DNA of 64,000 nt from assembly GCA_964352215.1 (NCBI GenBank), contig CAYGRE010000030.1, positions 4,980 through 68,979 on the forward strand, read 5' to 3'. The notes under the pieces were generated by a model. It had not been told where the DNA came from. It searched no databases and saw nothing but the letters and a program-made list of their open reading frames with translations. Position numbers and translations under genes: made by a program. The first letter of the stretch is position 1; every line of letters starts with the position of its first letter. Below, piece after piece: positions 26,754 through 35,860 of the stretch. The stretch is from CAWUKT01 sp964352215. Its GTDB lineage: Bacteria; Bacteroidota; Bacteroidia; J057; JADKCL01.

Positions 26754-27880
26754 AATTCAAGCTGGAACAGACCGACCCTGGCTCCAAAGCCCGGGCGGGC
26801 GTGATCCAAACTGACCACGGCGAGATCCAGACCCCGATCTTCATGCCGGTCGGAACAGTCGGGAGTGTCAAAGCCGTGGAGCAAAACCAACTCCGGGATG
26901 ATGTAAAAGCGCAGATTATCCTGGGAAATACCTACCACCTTTATCTCCGTCCCGGGATGGACACCATGCATGCCGCCGGTGGCCTCCACAAGTTTATGCA
27001 TTGGGACGGTCCTATCCTCACGGATTCTGGTGGCTACCAGGTTTACAGTCTCTCAAAGCAGCGAAAACTCACCGAGGAGGGGGCGACCTTCAAATCCCAT
27101 ATCGACGGTTCCAAACACCTCTTTACTCCGGAAAATGTCGTGGATACTCAGCGTAAGATTGGCTCAGACATCATGATGGTCCTGGATGAATGCCCCCCTT
27201 TCCCTTGTGATTTCAACTATGCCAAGGAGTCACTTGGCCTGACCAAACGCTGGGCCCAAAGATGTAAAGACCATTTTCAACGAACAGATCCCCTTTACGG
27301 TCACCACCAGGCATTGTTTCCCATTGTGCAGGGGAGCAATTTCAAAGACCTGAGAAAAGAGTCTTGTGAACACCTGGCAGAATTAGACATGGAGGGGAAT
27401 GCAATTGGGGGGCTAAGTGTGGGAGAACCGCATGAAGTCATGTATGAGATGACCGAGCTCTGCTGTGGCATCCTTCCGGCCGATAAGCCCCGCTACCTGA
27501 TGGGGGTCGGAACCCCCGAAAACCTCCTCGAATGCATCGCCCTTGGGATCGACATGTTCGATTGTGTCATGCCTACCCGCAATGCCCGTCACGGTATGTT
27601 GTTTACAAGAGAAGGCATCCGTAACATGCGGAACCAAAAATACGAAAGAGATTTCTCCCCGCTCGACCCGGACAGCGACCTCTTCGTGGACCAATACTAT
27701 TCCAAGGCATATTTACGGCACCTGATCAAAGCCAATGAATACCTCGCCCTGACCATCATGAGTCTCCACAACCTTGGCTTCTACCTCTGGTTGGTCGGAG
27801 AAGCAAGGAGGCATATTCAAATGGGTACTTTTGCAGATTGGAAGCCTAAAATGGTGCAGAAAGTAAAGACAAGGCTTTGA
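26747..27880 (+). CDS. tgt: tRNA-guanine transglycosylase (queuine/preQ1)
   Basis: 377 aa. Exchanges guanine 34 for a queuosine precursor in GUN tRNAs. Catalytic aspartates lie in ILTDSGGYQVYSLS and GIDMFDCVMPTRNARHG; substrate pocket GGLSVGEP and YLMGVGTP. The zinc motif CxCxxC of the best-studied enzymes reads S310-D-L312-F-V-D315 here while the His in SLHNLGF is kept. From memory this replacement is general in Bacteroidota, so the gene is probably functional. Confidence 0.97.
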   Translation: MLKFKLEQTDPGSKARAGVIQTDHGEIQTPIFMPVGTVGSVKAVEQNQLRDDVKAQIILGNTYHLYLRPGMDTMHAAGGLHKFMHWDGPILTDSGGYQVYSLSKQRKLTEEGATFKSHIDGSKHLFTPENVVDTQRKIGSDIMMVLDECPPFPCDFNYAKESLGLTKRWAQRCKDHFQRTDPLYGHHQALFPIVQGSNFKDLRKESCEHLAELDMEGNAIGGLSVGEPHEVMYEMTELCCGILPADKPRYLMGVGTPENLLECIALGIDMFDCVMPTRNARHGMLFTREGIRNMRNQKYERDFSPLDPDSDLFVDQYYSKAYLRHLIKANEYLALTIMSLHNLGFYLWLVGEARRHIQMGTFADWKPKMVQKVKTRL

Positions 27881-27920
27881 TGCTTGGGTATTTGACGAAA
27901 TAAATGTGTTATTTTATACT

Positions 27921-30900
27921 ATGGGGAAAGTGTCCAAAAATCTACTTGCATGTGTCACGCTGCTTCTCATCAGTTGGTTCGTGTCACCCGTAACAGCTCA
28001 ACTTACCGTAACACCCGTCAACAATGGGCAAACACTGGCCAACAACATCACCTCCAATGGCGTGATCGTTTCCAATGTTACCTTCACTTGTCCGACCGAT
28101 GCGGCTGGTACATTCAACGGTACCAATTCCAATATTGGCCTTGGCTCCGGGGTGCTGCTCACCTCCGGTCAGGCTGTCCTGGCCATCGGCCCAAACTCTT
28201 CCGGTAGTACCGGCAACAACAACCTCGGCAATGGTGATCCTGTACTGGATTCCATCTCCGGCGTGGTAACTTTTGATGCATGCATTCTGGAATTTGACCT
28301 GGTCCCCTACTGCGATACGATTCAGATCAGGTATGTATTTGGCTCGGATGAGTACGACGAATATGTATGTGCATCGGTGAATGATGTCTTCGCCTTCCTG
28401 ATCTCTGGTCCCGGCTATCCCTCCCCTACCAATATCGCGGTCGTTCCCGGAACCAATATCCCGGTGGCTATCAACTCCGTCAACAACGGCACTGTCGGCA
28501 ACAATGGTTCTCCAACCGGCCCTGGGTGCAACCTCAACAATTCGCAATATTTCGTAACGAACAATACAGGGGCGAGCATTGAATACGACGGTTTCACCAC
28601 CGTTTTGTCCGCCTTTGCACCGGTGCAGGCCTGCCAAACCTACCACCTGAAACTTGCCATTGCCGATGGTGGAGATGGTATCTTCGATTCAGGTGTATTC
28701 CTGGAATTGAATGGCATCAGTTGTACCTCAATCCCACAATTCATCAGTGTTGATCCCTTTATCAACCATCCCACCAGCACTGTGCTGGTGGAGGATTGCA
28801 TTGATGGTGGATTCCAATTCAACCGCGGAGGGGATATTTCCCAGTCGGCTACCATCAACTACCAGGTTCAGGGCACTGCCACGAATGGAGGCGATTTCTC
28901 CACTTTACTGACTGGCTCGGTCACCTTTCCTGCGAACGTTGCCAGTGTATCCCTTCCCATCGATCCATTGCCAGATGGCGTGAGCGAAGGACTGGAAGAC
29001 ATCATTGTGATTGTGCAGGACTCACTTTGTTTTGGCAGCCAGGCAGATACAGCAATTCTGATCATAGATGACCTGCCGCCTTCCGATGCCGGGCCTGACC
29101 TGACATTTTGTGCCGGCGACACCGGCCAACTGCTGGGCGTCCCCGTTACCAATGCCAATTACGACTGGGTTCCTGCGACAGGACTAAGCAATCCCAATAT
29201 TCCCGATCCTGAAGTTACGCTCACCCAGGGGGGCACTTTTTCCTATATCTTCAATGTATCTCTGGCCAATGGTTGTATCGCATCTGACACTGCGCTGGTA
29301 GTGGTCCAGCCCCGGCCGGACCTGGCCATGTTCCCGGATGCCTCCTTCTGCGAAGGAGAAGGCGGCGCCCAAATCGGCGCAGTCGCTTCCGGAGGCGTCG
29401 CTCCCCTCTATTACACCTGGTGGTGCGACTCCACCGCCACCTTCTGTGGCCTCGATTCAGCATTTGACGACGATCCCTTCGCCAATCCCACTGTGAGTAC
29501 CTGGTACTACGTCCAGGTCACCGGAAGCAATGGTTGCCTGAGCGCCGTCGATTCCATCTTTGTGGATGTATTGCCTAAGCCGATTATCGATGCCGGTCCC
29601 GACCAATATATCTGTCCTGACAGTGCACCCGGTGTGATCATCAATCCCACCGTCAGCAATGCTACCGGTCCTTTCACCTACCAGTGGTCACCGGCACTCG
29701 GCCTCAATGATCCTACCATCCTGAATCCATTTGCCCGTCCGGATACCACCACCATTTACTCCCTGGTCGTCACCGCAGGCAATGGCTGCTCCAGTGAGTT
29801 GACCACCATTGATACCAATGCCACGGTGAGTGTGATCGTCCACCCCGAACCAATCGCGATTGCCCACCTGCCCAGCGATGAAATCGACCTCTGCTTTGGG
29901 GATTCAGTCATCCTGCAAGGTGCCGGAGTCTCAGCTGGCCCTGACTATACCTTCCAATACAGCCCAGTCAGCGGCCTCAGCAATCCCAATGTGCAATCAC
30001 CTTCGGCAAGTCCCGGCCTGACCACTGAATATGTACTCACTGTATTCTCCAATGGATGCCCCAGTGCGGGAGATACGGTCCGGGTGGTGGTTCATCCTCA
30101 ACCGACCATTGATGCCGGAGTCGACTTTGAAATCTGTCTCGGAGAAGAAGGGCAGCTTGACGGTGAGGTTGATGTTACCAGCAACGATACCTACGTTCTG
30201 AACTGGTCCCCAACCGATGGAATCATCGGCGCCAGCAATGTTCCGAACCCCATCGTGTCACCTGACACCACCACCACTTACGTACTTACAGCCTTTTCAG
30301 AAGAATGGGGCTGTTATGGTACCCCGGACAGTGTAACCGTCAATGTAAATTCCACCCCGATTGCCGATGCAGGCCCCAGCCTGAACATCTGTGCGGGTGA
30401 TACTGTCGTCTTGAATGGCAGCTTTGGCTATACCACCACCTTGCCCGCACCGATCAACCAAGTGTATTACGGTTGGTCCCCCAATCAATCGCTGAGTGAC
30501 AGCACCCTGCTGGACCCCAGTGCCTGGCCGGGCCAGTCAATCTTCTATACTCTGACTGTGTCCCACGAAAACTGTAGCACCACCGACTCCATGTTGGTCA
30601 CCGTCAACCCGATGCCAATCGCCGCGGTACTTGCAGATACCAATGTCATCTGTGGTGGCGATTCGGTCCAGTTGACCGCCTCAGGCGGTGTCGGCAATGC
30701 CAGCTTCACCTGGACCCCAGCCAACGGACTTGACGATCCTGCCTCAGCAGATCCGATGGCCTCACCGGATGAAACCACCCTGTACAGCATCGTGGTAGAA
30801 GAGAATGGCTGTGTCGACTCTACCGAGATCGAAATTCAGGTCATCCCACGGCCCGTCGTAGCCTTTGTGCAATCCCAGATCATAGGATGTGCTCCCTTCA

Positions 30901-31610
30901 CTGTGAATTTCCAGGACCTCTCGACCGATGCCCTCAACTGGGTCTGGAATTTTGGCGATGATACCACCATTTCCAACCTGCAGAATCCAGAGCATGAATA
31001 TACGGCCCCCGGCATTTATGACGTGACCTTGACTGCGATTGGCCCCGGCGGTTGTGCGGCAGTTTCTGAACCGATCCAGATCGAAGTCGGAGAAGCCCCC
31101 ATCGCAGCGTTCACATCAGATCCTGCCTTCCCGGTCGAATTGTACCTGCCCGCCACGGATGTACAGTTCATCAACCAGTCACAATTTGCAAACACCTACC
31201 TCTGGGACTTTGGCGACGGCGTCGCTTCTGACCTGGAGGATCCGATGCACGACTTCACGGCACCAGGCACCTATTATGTACGCCTCCTGGCCCGCGATGA
31301 ATATGGCTGTGCCGATACGGTTCTACATGGTCCCTATGTCGTGCTCGCCCCTGATTTGTTTATCCCGAACGTGTTCAGCCCGAACGATGACGACATCAAC
31401 GACCGCTTCCTGGTCGAGTACAACGGCTCCCAACCCTTTGACCTGCAAGTCTTTGATCGCTGGGGCGTCCGCGTCTACCAGAGCAAGAACAAAGTGCAGG
31501 GATGGAATGGCCAGGATGAAAAAGGAAGTGCCGTAGCAGAAGGTGTCTATTTTTACAGCCTGGTGGTCGGAGACCGCGAATATGCCGGTGAAATTACCTT
31601 GGTCCGCTGA
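27921..31610 (+). CDS. large secreted surface protein with gliding-type T9SS C-terminal domain
   Basis: 1229 aa. Signal peptide (MGKVSKNLLACVTLLLISWF...TAQ); choice-of-anchor L domain (about 40-270; FGSDEYDEYVCASVNDVFAF); Calx-beta-like domain (about 285-385; TATNGGDFSTL); some seven Ig-like repeats of about 85 aa with DAGPDxxxCxGD/GLSNPNxxxPxAxP; two PKD domains (VWNFGDDTT, LWDFGDGVA); and a gliding-motility-associated C-terminal domain (PNVFSPNDDDINDRF, VFDRWGVRVYQS). It is expected to leave the cell by T9SS. It sits between tgt and the LptF/G gene. Confidence 0.93.
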   Translation: MGKVSKNLLACVTLLLISWFVSPVTAQLTVTPVNNGQTLANNITSNGVIVSNVTFTCPTDAAGTFNGTNSNIGLGSGVLLTSGQAVLAIGPNSSGSTGNNNLGNGDPVLDSISGVVTFDACILEFDLVPYCDTIQIRYVFGSDEYDEYVCASVNDVFAFLISGPGYPSPTNIAVVPGTNIPVAINSVNNGTVGNNGSPTGPGCNLNNSQYFVTNNTGASIEYDGFTTVLSAFAPVQACQTYHLKLAIADGGDGIFDSGVFLELNGISCTSIPQFISVDPFINHPTSTVLVEDCIDGGFQFNRGGDISQSATINYQVQGTATNGGDFSTLLTGSVTFPANVASVSLPIDPLPDGVSEGLEDIIVIVQDSLCFGSQADTAILIIDDLPPSDAGPDLTFCAGDTGQLLGVPVTNANYDWVPATGLSNPNIPDPEVTLTQGGTFSYIFNVSLANGCIASDTALVVVQPRPDLAMFPDASFCEGEGGAQIGAVASGGVAPLYYTWWCDSTATFCGLDSAFDDDPFANPTVSTWYYVQVTGSNGCLSAVDSIFVDVLPKPIIDAGPDQYICPDSAPGVIINPTVSNATGPFTYQWSPALGLNDPTILNPFARPDTTTIYSLVVTAGNGCSSELTTIDTNATVSVIVHPEPIAIAHLPSDEIDLCFGDSVILQGAGVSAGPDYTFQYSPVSGLSNPNVQSPSASPGLTTEYVLTVFSNGCPSAGDTVRVVVHPQPTIDAGVDFEICLGEEGQLDGEVDVTSNDTYVLNWSPTDGIIGASNVPNPIVSPDTTTTYVLTAFSEEWGCYGTPDSVTVNVNSTPIADAGPSLNICAGDTVVLNGSFGYTTTLPAPINQVYYGWSPNQSLSDSTLLDPSAWPGQSIFYTLTVSHENCSTTDSMLVTVNPMPIAAVLADTNVICGGDSVQLTASGGVGNASFTWTPANGLDDPASADPMASPDETTLYSIVVEENGCVDSTEIEIQVIPRPVVAFVQSQIIGCAPFTVNFQDLSTDALNWVWNFGDDTTISNLQNPEHEYTAPGIYDVTLTAIGPGGCAAVSEPIQIEVGEAPIAAFTSDPAFPVELYLPATDVQFINQSQFANTYLWDFGDGVASDLEDPMHDFTAPGTYYVRLLARDEYGCADTVLHGPYVVLAPDLFIPNVFSPNDDDINDRFLVEYNGSQPFDLQVFDRWGVRVYQSKNKVQGWNGQDEKGSAVAEGVYFYSLVVGDREYAGEITLVR

Positions 31611-31678
31611 GGATGGAACATTATTTGCGGGGTCTAGGGTGATTCCTTTAAAATAGGTAGTTTTACCACTGGAGCACC

Positions 31679-32773
31679 ATGATCAAGATCATCGACTGGT
31701 ACATCATCCGGAAGTTCCTCGGGACCTTCTTCTTCATCCTGCTGATAATATTGGCGGTATGTATCGTGATTGATGTCGCGGAAAAAATTGATGATTTCAT
31801 CGAGCGGAAGCCCCCAATTGACCTGCTGATCGGCAGCTATTACGTCAACTTCATGCTCTTCTTTGGGAATCTGCTCAGTCCCATCTGCATATTCCTGGCC
31901 GTGATCTACTTCACGTCCCGAATGACCAACAATGTAGAAATCGTTTCGCTCTTGAGCAGTGGGGTGAGCTTTTACCGGGTATTGGCCCCTTATTTGGTCA
32001 CTGCCCTTGCCCTGACTGCCCTGTCCTTTTACCTGAATGCCTACCTCGTTCCGGTTGCGACAAAATCCCGCATCGATTTTGAAAACGATTACCTCAAAGC
32101 GAAAGTGGTCAACCGGGATGTCAACATTCACAAAAAAATCGATTACAATGCGGAGACGGGCGAAGAGACTTTTATCTATCTCTACTCCTTCAACCAACTG
32201 GTCAACGAAGGCTATATGTTCTCGATGGAGGTAATCAAGGACAAAGACATTGTCAAAAAAATCAATGCCAGTAAGATCGTCTGGAATGATACCCTGGAAA
32301 ATTGGCGACTGGAAAATGTAAAAGTCCACTCCTTTGCGGAACGGTCTGAAAGCATTACCGAAATACCCACCATGGATACCTTTCTGCTGCTTACCCCAGA
32401 TGATATTTTCATCAAGGATATGAAAGCTGAGAGTATGACGATGACCCAGTTGTACCCGAGTGTGGAATTGGAACGCATGCGTGGATCGGGCCTGGATGGG
32501 CCTTTGGAAGCTGAGATTTACAAGCGTTATGCTTATCCATTTGCCTCGGTCATTCTTACCATCATCGGTTTTGCAGTATCGACCCGAAAACGCCGGGGGG
32601 GCACCCCTCTCCAGATCGGAATCGGCCTGGTAATAGCCTTTGCCTATGTGATCCTGGTAGTTACCGGGCAGTCCCTTGCTGGTGAAGATATCCCCATGTG
32701 GTTTTCAATTTGGCTCCCCAATATCATATTCTTTGCCATTGGAGTATTTCTGCTCCGCATTGCACGTAAATAA
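31679..32773 (+). CDS. LptF/LptG-family lipopolysaccharide export permease
   Basis: 364 aa. Six spans in a 3+3 arrangement with a periplasmic beta-jellyroll of about 150 aa between them. Family features: IIDWYIIRKFLGTFFFILL start, EIVSLLSSGVSFYRVLAPYL after span 3, and RKRRGGTPLQIGIGLVIAF in the second half. Inner-membrane component of the Lpt machine. A gene of this family directly downstream of tgt is a frequent arrangement in Bacteroidota; here the surface-protein gene lies between. Confidence 0.92.
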   Translation: MIKIIDWYIIRKFLGTFFFILLIILAVCIVIDVAEKIDDFIERKPPIDLLIGSYYVNFMLFFGNLLSPICIFLAVIYFTSRMTNNVEIVSLLSSGVSFYRVLAPYLVTALALTALSFYLNAYLVPVATKSRIDFENDYLKAKVVNRDVNIHKKIDYNAETGEETFIYLYSFNQLVNEGYMFSMEVIKDKDIVKKINASKIVWNDTLENWRLENVKVHSFAERSESITEIPTMDTFLLLTPDDIFIKDMKAESMTMTQLYPSVELERMRGSGLDGPLEAEIYKRYAYPFASVILTIIGFAVSTRKRRGGTPLQIGIGLVIAFAYVILVVTGQSLAGEDIPMWFSIWLPNIIFFAIGVFLLRIARK

Positions 32774-32775
32774 CC

Positions 32776-34548
32776 ATGTTTTCTTACCAATCTCCTGACC
32801 GCAAGCAGTTTCGTTCGCTCAAGGTCACCTCCCGCTATCTCACTATGCGCGATGGGGTCCGTATTGCTGTGGATATTCTCTTTCCCCAACCCTACGACTT
32901 CAGCCGTCCACTCCCCACCCTGATCAATCAGACCCGGTATTGGCGGAGACCCGTATTGAACCCTCCTTTCTCCTGGTTCCTGTCTCCCTTTTTGGGTTTT
33001 GAAGGCGGGATGATGAAAGAATTGGTGATGAACGGATTCGTTTTTGTCAACGTAGATGCCAGGGGAACGGGTGCTTCTTTTGGTTCACGGATGTACCCCT
33101 GGTCAGAGGATGAGGTCGAGGACGGGCGCGAAGTGGTGGATTGGATTGTGCAGCAGTCCTGGTCCAATGGCAAGGTGGGTGCAATCGGCATCTCCTATAC
33201 CGGAACTTCCGCAGAATTTCTCGCGACCCGGCAACACCCGGCAGTCAAAGCCTATATGCCTCTCTTTTCTTTGTACGACATCTACGACGGCATCGCCCTG
33301 CCCGGTGGGGTTCCCCTGGATTTCTTTGTCCAGAACTGGGGCCGGTTCAATGAAATGATGGACAACAACCGGTTTCCCCTGCCGATCCCGCTGGCGCAAC
33401 TGGTCCTGAAGGGGGTGGCCGCGGTCAATGGAGACCAGGCTGCCCTGAAAGCTGCCATTGCGGAGCACCAGGGGAATCTGAATGTAAATGAAACCTCCCG
33501 GGGGGTGATCTACCGGGACCAAACCCCAGCCAGTAAGGTGGTGGAAAATATGAATACCTTCAGCCCGCACACCTATCAGCAACAGATCAATGGCAGCGGT
33601 GGTGCCTTTGTAAGTGCCAGCGGCTGGCACGATGGCGCCTACCAGCATGCGGCCATCAAGCGTTTCCTGAATCTGAAAACCCCCACCAATAAATTGGTGA
33701 TTGGCCCCTGGAGTCATGGGGGTGCCTTTCACACCAGCCCCGGATATTCTTCGAAAGTCAAAGACAGTGTGGTGGGCATGCCGATCAGCTATTTCGACCA
33801 TTTCCTCAAGGGCTATGATACCCCTTTTGTAGATCAACCGCAGGTGCAGTACTTCACCATGGGGGAAGAAAAATGGAAGACCGCAGACCAATGGCCTCCG
33901 GAGGGATTGGTCGAGGCCAATTTGTTCATGGGGCGGTGGGGTGATTTACAGACCGAATTGCCCGACTATACCGAATCCAGAGAACTGGCACATGATCCTC
34001 ACATGCGATCGGGAACCAACTCGCGTTGGCGGGCCCTGATAGGCTTGGTGCGCACCCACAAATACTATCCGGATCGGCAGGAGACGACCCGCATCCTCTT
34101 GCGGTTTGAGACCGAAGAATTAGCGAGTGACCTGGAAGTTACCGGGCATCCCATGGTCGAATTGTGGGTAAGGACCCAGGAAAAAGATGCTGCATTTTTC
34201 GTCTACCTCGACGATGTCCTCCCCAACGGAGAAGTCAGGTACATCACTGAAGGTATGCTGAGGGCCATTCATCGGGAACTAACCCCTACCCCATTCCATG
34301 CAGATTGTGTTCCGCAACGCAGCTACCTGGAAGCGGATGCCCGTCCTTTGGATACCACTGCCCCCAATCGTTTATTTTTTGATCTTTTGCCTACTTCTTA
34401 CCGATTTAAAAAAGGCCACCAGATTCGGGTCTCGATTGCCACGGGTGACAAAGACCATTTTGGAGAGGTGACGCGGGAAGGGGCAAAGTTTGGTATTCTG
34501 GTAGGTGGAGAATTCGCTTCCCGGATTGTGTTGCCAGTGAAGGTGTAA
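32776..34548 (+). CDS. CocE/NonD-family (S15) serine hydrolase
   Basis: 590 aa. Alpha/beta-hydrolase with nucleophile Ser140 in GISYTGTSAEF, the oxyanion-side VNVDARGTGASFGS, an acid region ASGWHDGAYQHA and catalytic His in IGPWSHGG; then a C-terminal jelly-roll (about 420-590) ending in QIRVSIATGDKDHFGE, as in X-Pro dipeptidyl peptidases and cocaine esterase. No signal peptide, so probably cytoplasmic. It begins two bases after the permease gene. Confidence 0.92.
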   Translation: MFSYQSPDRKQFRSLKVTSRYLTMRDGVRIAVDILFPQPYDFSRPLPTLINQTRYWRRPVLNPPFSWFLSPFLGFEGGMMKELVMNGFVFVNVDARGTGASFGSRMYPWSEDEVEDGREVVDWIVQQSWSNGKVGAIGISYTGTSAEFLATRQHPAVKAYMPLFSLYDIYDGIALPGGVPLDFFVQNWGRFNEMMDNNRFPLPIPLAQLVLKGVAAVNGDQAALKAAIAEHQGNLNVNETSRGVIYRDQTPASKVVENMNTFSPHTYQQQINGSGGAFVSASGWHDGAYQHAAIKRFLNLKTPTNKLVIGPWSHGGAFHTSPGYSSKVKDSVVGMPISYFDHFLKGYDTPFVDQPQVQYFTMGEEKWKTADQWPPEGLVEANLFMGRWGDLQTELPDYTESRELAHDPHMRSGTNSRWRALIGLVRTHKYYPDRQETTRILLRFETEELASDLEVTGHPMVELWVRTQEKDAAFFVYLDDVLPNGEVRYITEGMLRAIHRELTPTPFHADCVPQRSYLEADARPLDTTAPNRLFFDLLPTSYRFKKGHQIRVSIATGDKDHFGEVTREGAKFGILVGGEFASRIVLPVKV

Positions 34549-34597
34549 GGGATAGATTTTTGTATTGGCTTGACAAATCATCATGTACAGCTCCTGA

Positions 34598-34621
34598 ATG
34601 GTCTTTTCCCAGTAAGACCAT
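34598..34621. other. perfect 8-bp inverted repeat after the hydrolase gene
   Basis: ATGGTCTT and AAGACCAT flank an 8-nt loop, 50 nt downstream of the hydrolase stop. There is no T run on either side, so it is at most a weak terminator. Confidence 0.35.
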
Positions 34622-34675
34622 GTTTGGGGGTCGGTGGGAGCACATCCAGACCGGACTCTTGAATGTTTGAGGAAT

Positions 34676-34772
34676 GAGCATGCATTTGGCTGGACCTGAG
34701 TTCTTATTTGGCTGGACCTGAGCATGCATTTGGCTGGACCTGAGTACGCAATGGGCTGGACCTGAGCATGCA
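34676..34772. repeat. 22-bp tandem repeat, four full copies plus a partial
   Basis: The unit is TTTGGCTGGACCTGAG followed by a variable hexamer (TTCTTA, CATGCA, TACGCA, CATGCA). Full copies start at 34685, 34707, 34729 and 34751, and a partial unit precedes them. The period is not a multiple of three and no convincing coding frame runs through it. Confidence 0.9.
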
Positions 34773-34786
34773 CAGCCTCTGGGACA

Positions 34787-34990
34787 GCCAGCTTCGGTTC
34801 GGACCGGAGTCCGAGGGGCGCACGGGGGACGGCCAGCTTCGGTTCGGACCGTAGTCCGAGGGGCGCTCGGGGGCCAGCCAGCTTCGGTCCGGACCGGAGT
34901 CCGAGGGGCTGGAGTGCAGCCAGCTTGGGTCCGGACCGGAGCCCAGTGGGGCTGGAGAGCGATTCAGCTTCGGTCTTGACCGAAGAGCGC
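34787..34990. repeat. about 45-bp hairpin-forming direct repeats, five copies
   Basis: Copies start at 34787, 34832, 34877, 34919 and 34963 with the core GCCAGCTTCGGTTCGGACC. Each copy contains an inverted repeat; the clearest are TCGGAC-CGGA-GTCCGA in the first and CTTCGGTC-TT-GACCGAAG in the last. The stem survives although the bases differ between copies. GC-rich relative to the neighbourhood. Confidence 0.85.
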
Positions 34991-35063
34991 TATCGTAAAA
35001 CCTGGACAATACTCCAGGGAAACCTATTGTCGAGTCATGTTGGTCATTCGCCTTACTCGAGTC

Positions 35064-35163
35064 NNNNNNNNNNNNNNNNNNNNNNNNNNNNNNNNNNNNN
35101 NNNNNNNNNNNNNNNNNNNNNNNNNNNNNNNNNNNNNNNNNNNNNNNNNNNNNNNNNNNNNNN
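35064..35163. other. assembly gap of 100 N
   Basis: Exactly 100 undetermined bases, the conventional length for a gap of unknown size. It is bounded on the right by a 44-bp tandem array and on the left by ACTCGAGTC, the end of the same unit, so the gap probably hides further repeat copies. Confidence 0.98.
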
Positions 35164-35311
35164 CCCAATTGCTGCGACTCATATTTCACATACGTCCAAC
35201 TCGAGTCCCCAATTGCTGCGACTCATATTTCACATACGTCCAACTCGAGTCCCCAATTGCTGTGACTCATATTTCACATACGTCCAACTCGAGTCCCCAA
35301 TTGCTGCGACT
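35164..35311. repeat. 44-bp tandem repeat array adjoining the gap
   Basis: Three full copies (35164, 35208, 35252) and a 16-nt partial (35296) of a unit starting CCCAATTGCTGCGACTC and ending CAACTCGAGTC. Only one base differs between copies (GCGACT versus GTGACT in the third). There are no spacers, so it is not a CRISPR array. The left end is lost in the gap. Confidence 0.95.
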
Positions 35312-35364
35312 GTTTTTTGGCCCACACTCAAGCGCATTGAACTCTCAAAACGAATAGGAATTCT

Positions 35365-35646
35365 TTACTTCAGCACATCGCCGATCTCCGGCATTTTCTT
35401 GAACATGGCATTGGCAAAGGGGCATAGCGGCAGGATTTTCTTGCCTTCTTTCCGGGCCATTTCCACCACCGCAAGGAGCATTTGCTTGCCTATTCCTTTG
35501 CCTTGTCCCCCGGGTTCCACCTCCGTATGGTCGATAATGATCAATTGATCCCCGGCCAGGGAATAGGTCATCGCCCCCAGCTTTTCACTTCCGTCACGGG
35601 CAATGGCAGCCCCTTTGTGTCCGATGGTCTTTACAACAATGTCCAT
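35365..35646 (-). CDS. small GNAT-type acetyltransferase (YjdJ-like)
   Basis: 93 aa, the length of the YjdJ/Gcn5-like small acetyltransferases. Contains MTYSLAGDQLIIIDHTEV and the acetyl-CoA loop GQGKGIGKQMLLAVVEMAR, then KILPLCPFANAMFKK with the conserved CPFA. The substrate is unknown. It stands alone just right of the 44-bp array. Confidence 0.9.
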   Translation of the reverse strand: MDIVVKTIGHKGAAIARDGSEKLGAMTYSLAGDQLIIIDHTEVEPGGQGKGIGKQMLLAVVEMARKEGKKILPLCPFANAMFKKMPEIGDVLK

Positions 35647-35733
35647 AGAATTTAATTTAAATGCTCCGGTCGATACTTTAGGAAATAGAAAACGCTACAA
35701 ATTGTTTGAAGGTATTGTCCTCTTCGAACCAAC

Positions 35734-35764
35734 AAAAAAGGCCAGCCTCATAAGAGACCAGCCT
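35734..35764 (-). terminator. terminator downstream of the solitary microprotein gene
   Basis: On the minus strand AGGCTGGTCTC-TTAT-GAGGCTGGCCT folds into an 11-bp stem using four G-U pairs, followed by TTTTT. It lies about 100 nt after the stop of the 33-aa membrane peptide gene and gives that gene a defined transcript end. Confidence 0.65.
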
Positions 35765-35860
35765 AGTCAGCAAACCTTACCATGATTACCTGAATCTTGG
35801 GGGAGCTTATTTCACCCGATGATGGGAGAAGTTGATGGTAACAAGGTTAAGAATACTAAC

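Noticed and set aside
34549..35063. minus-strand repetitive open frames through the 22-bp and 45-bp arrays
   Set aside because: Open frames come from GC-rich repeats without stop codons; repeat periods are not multiples of three and there is no start region.
35164..35311. CRISPR or coding repeat at the gap edge
   Set aside because: Units are contiguous and the 44-bp period shifts the reading frame each time, so neither spacers nor a repetitive protein is supported.
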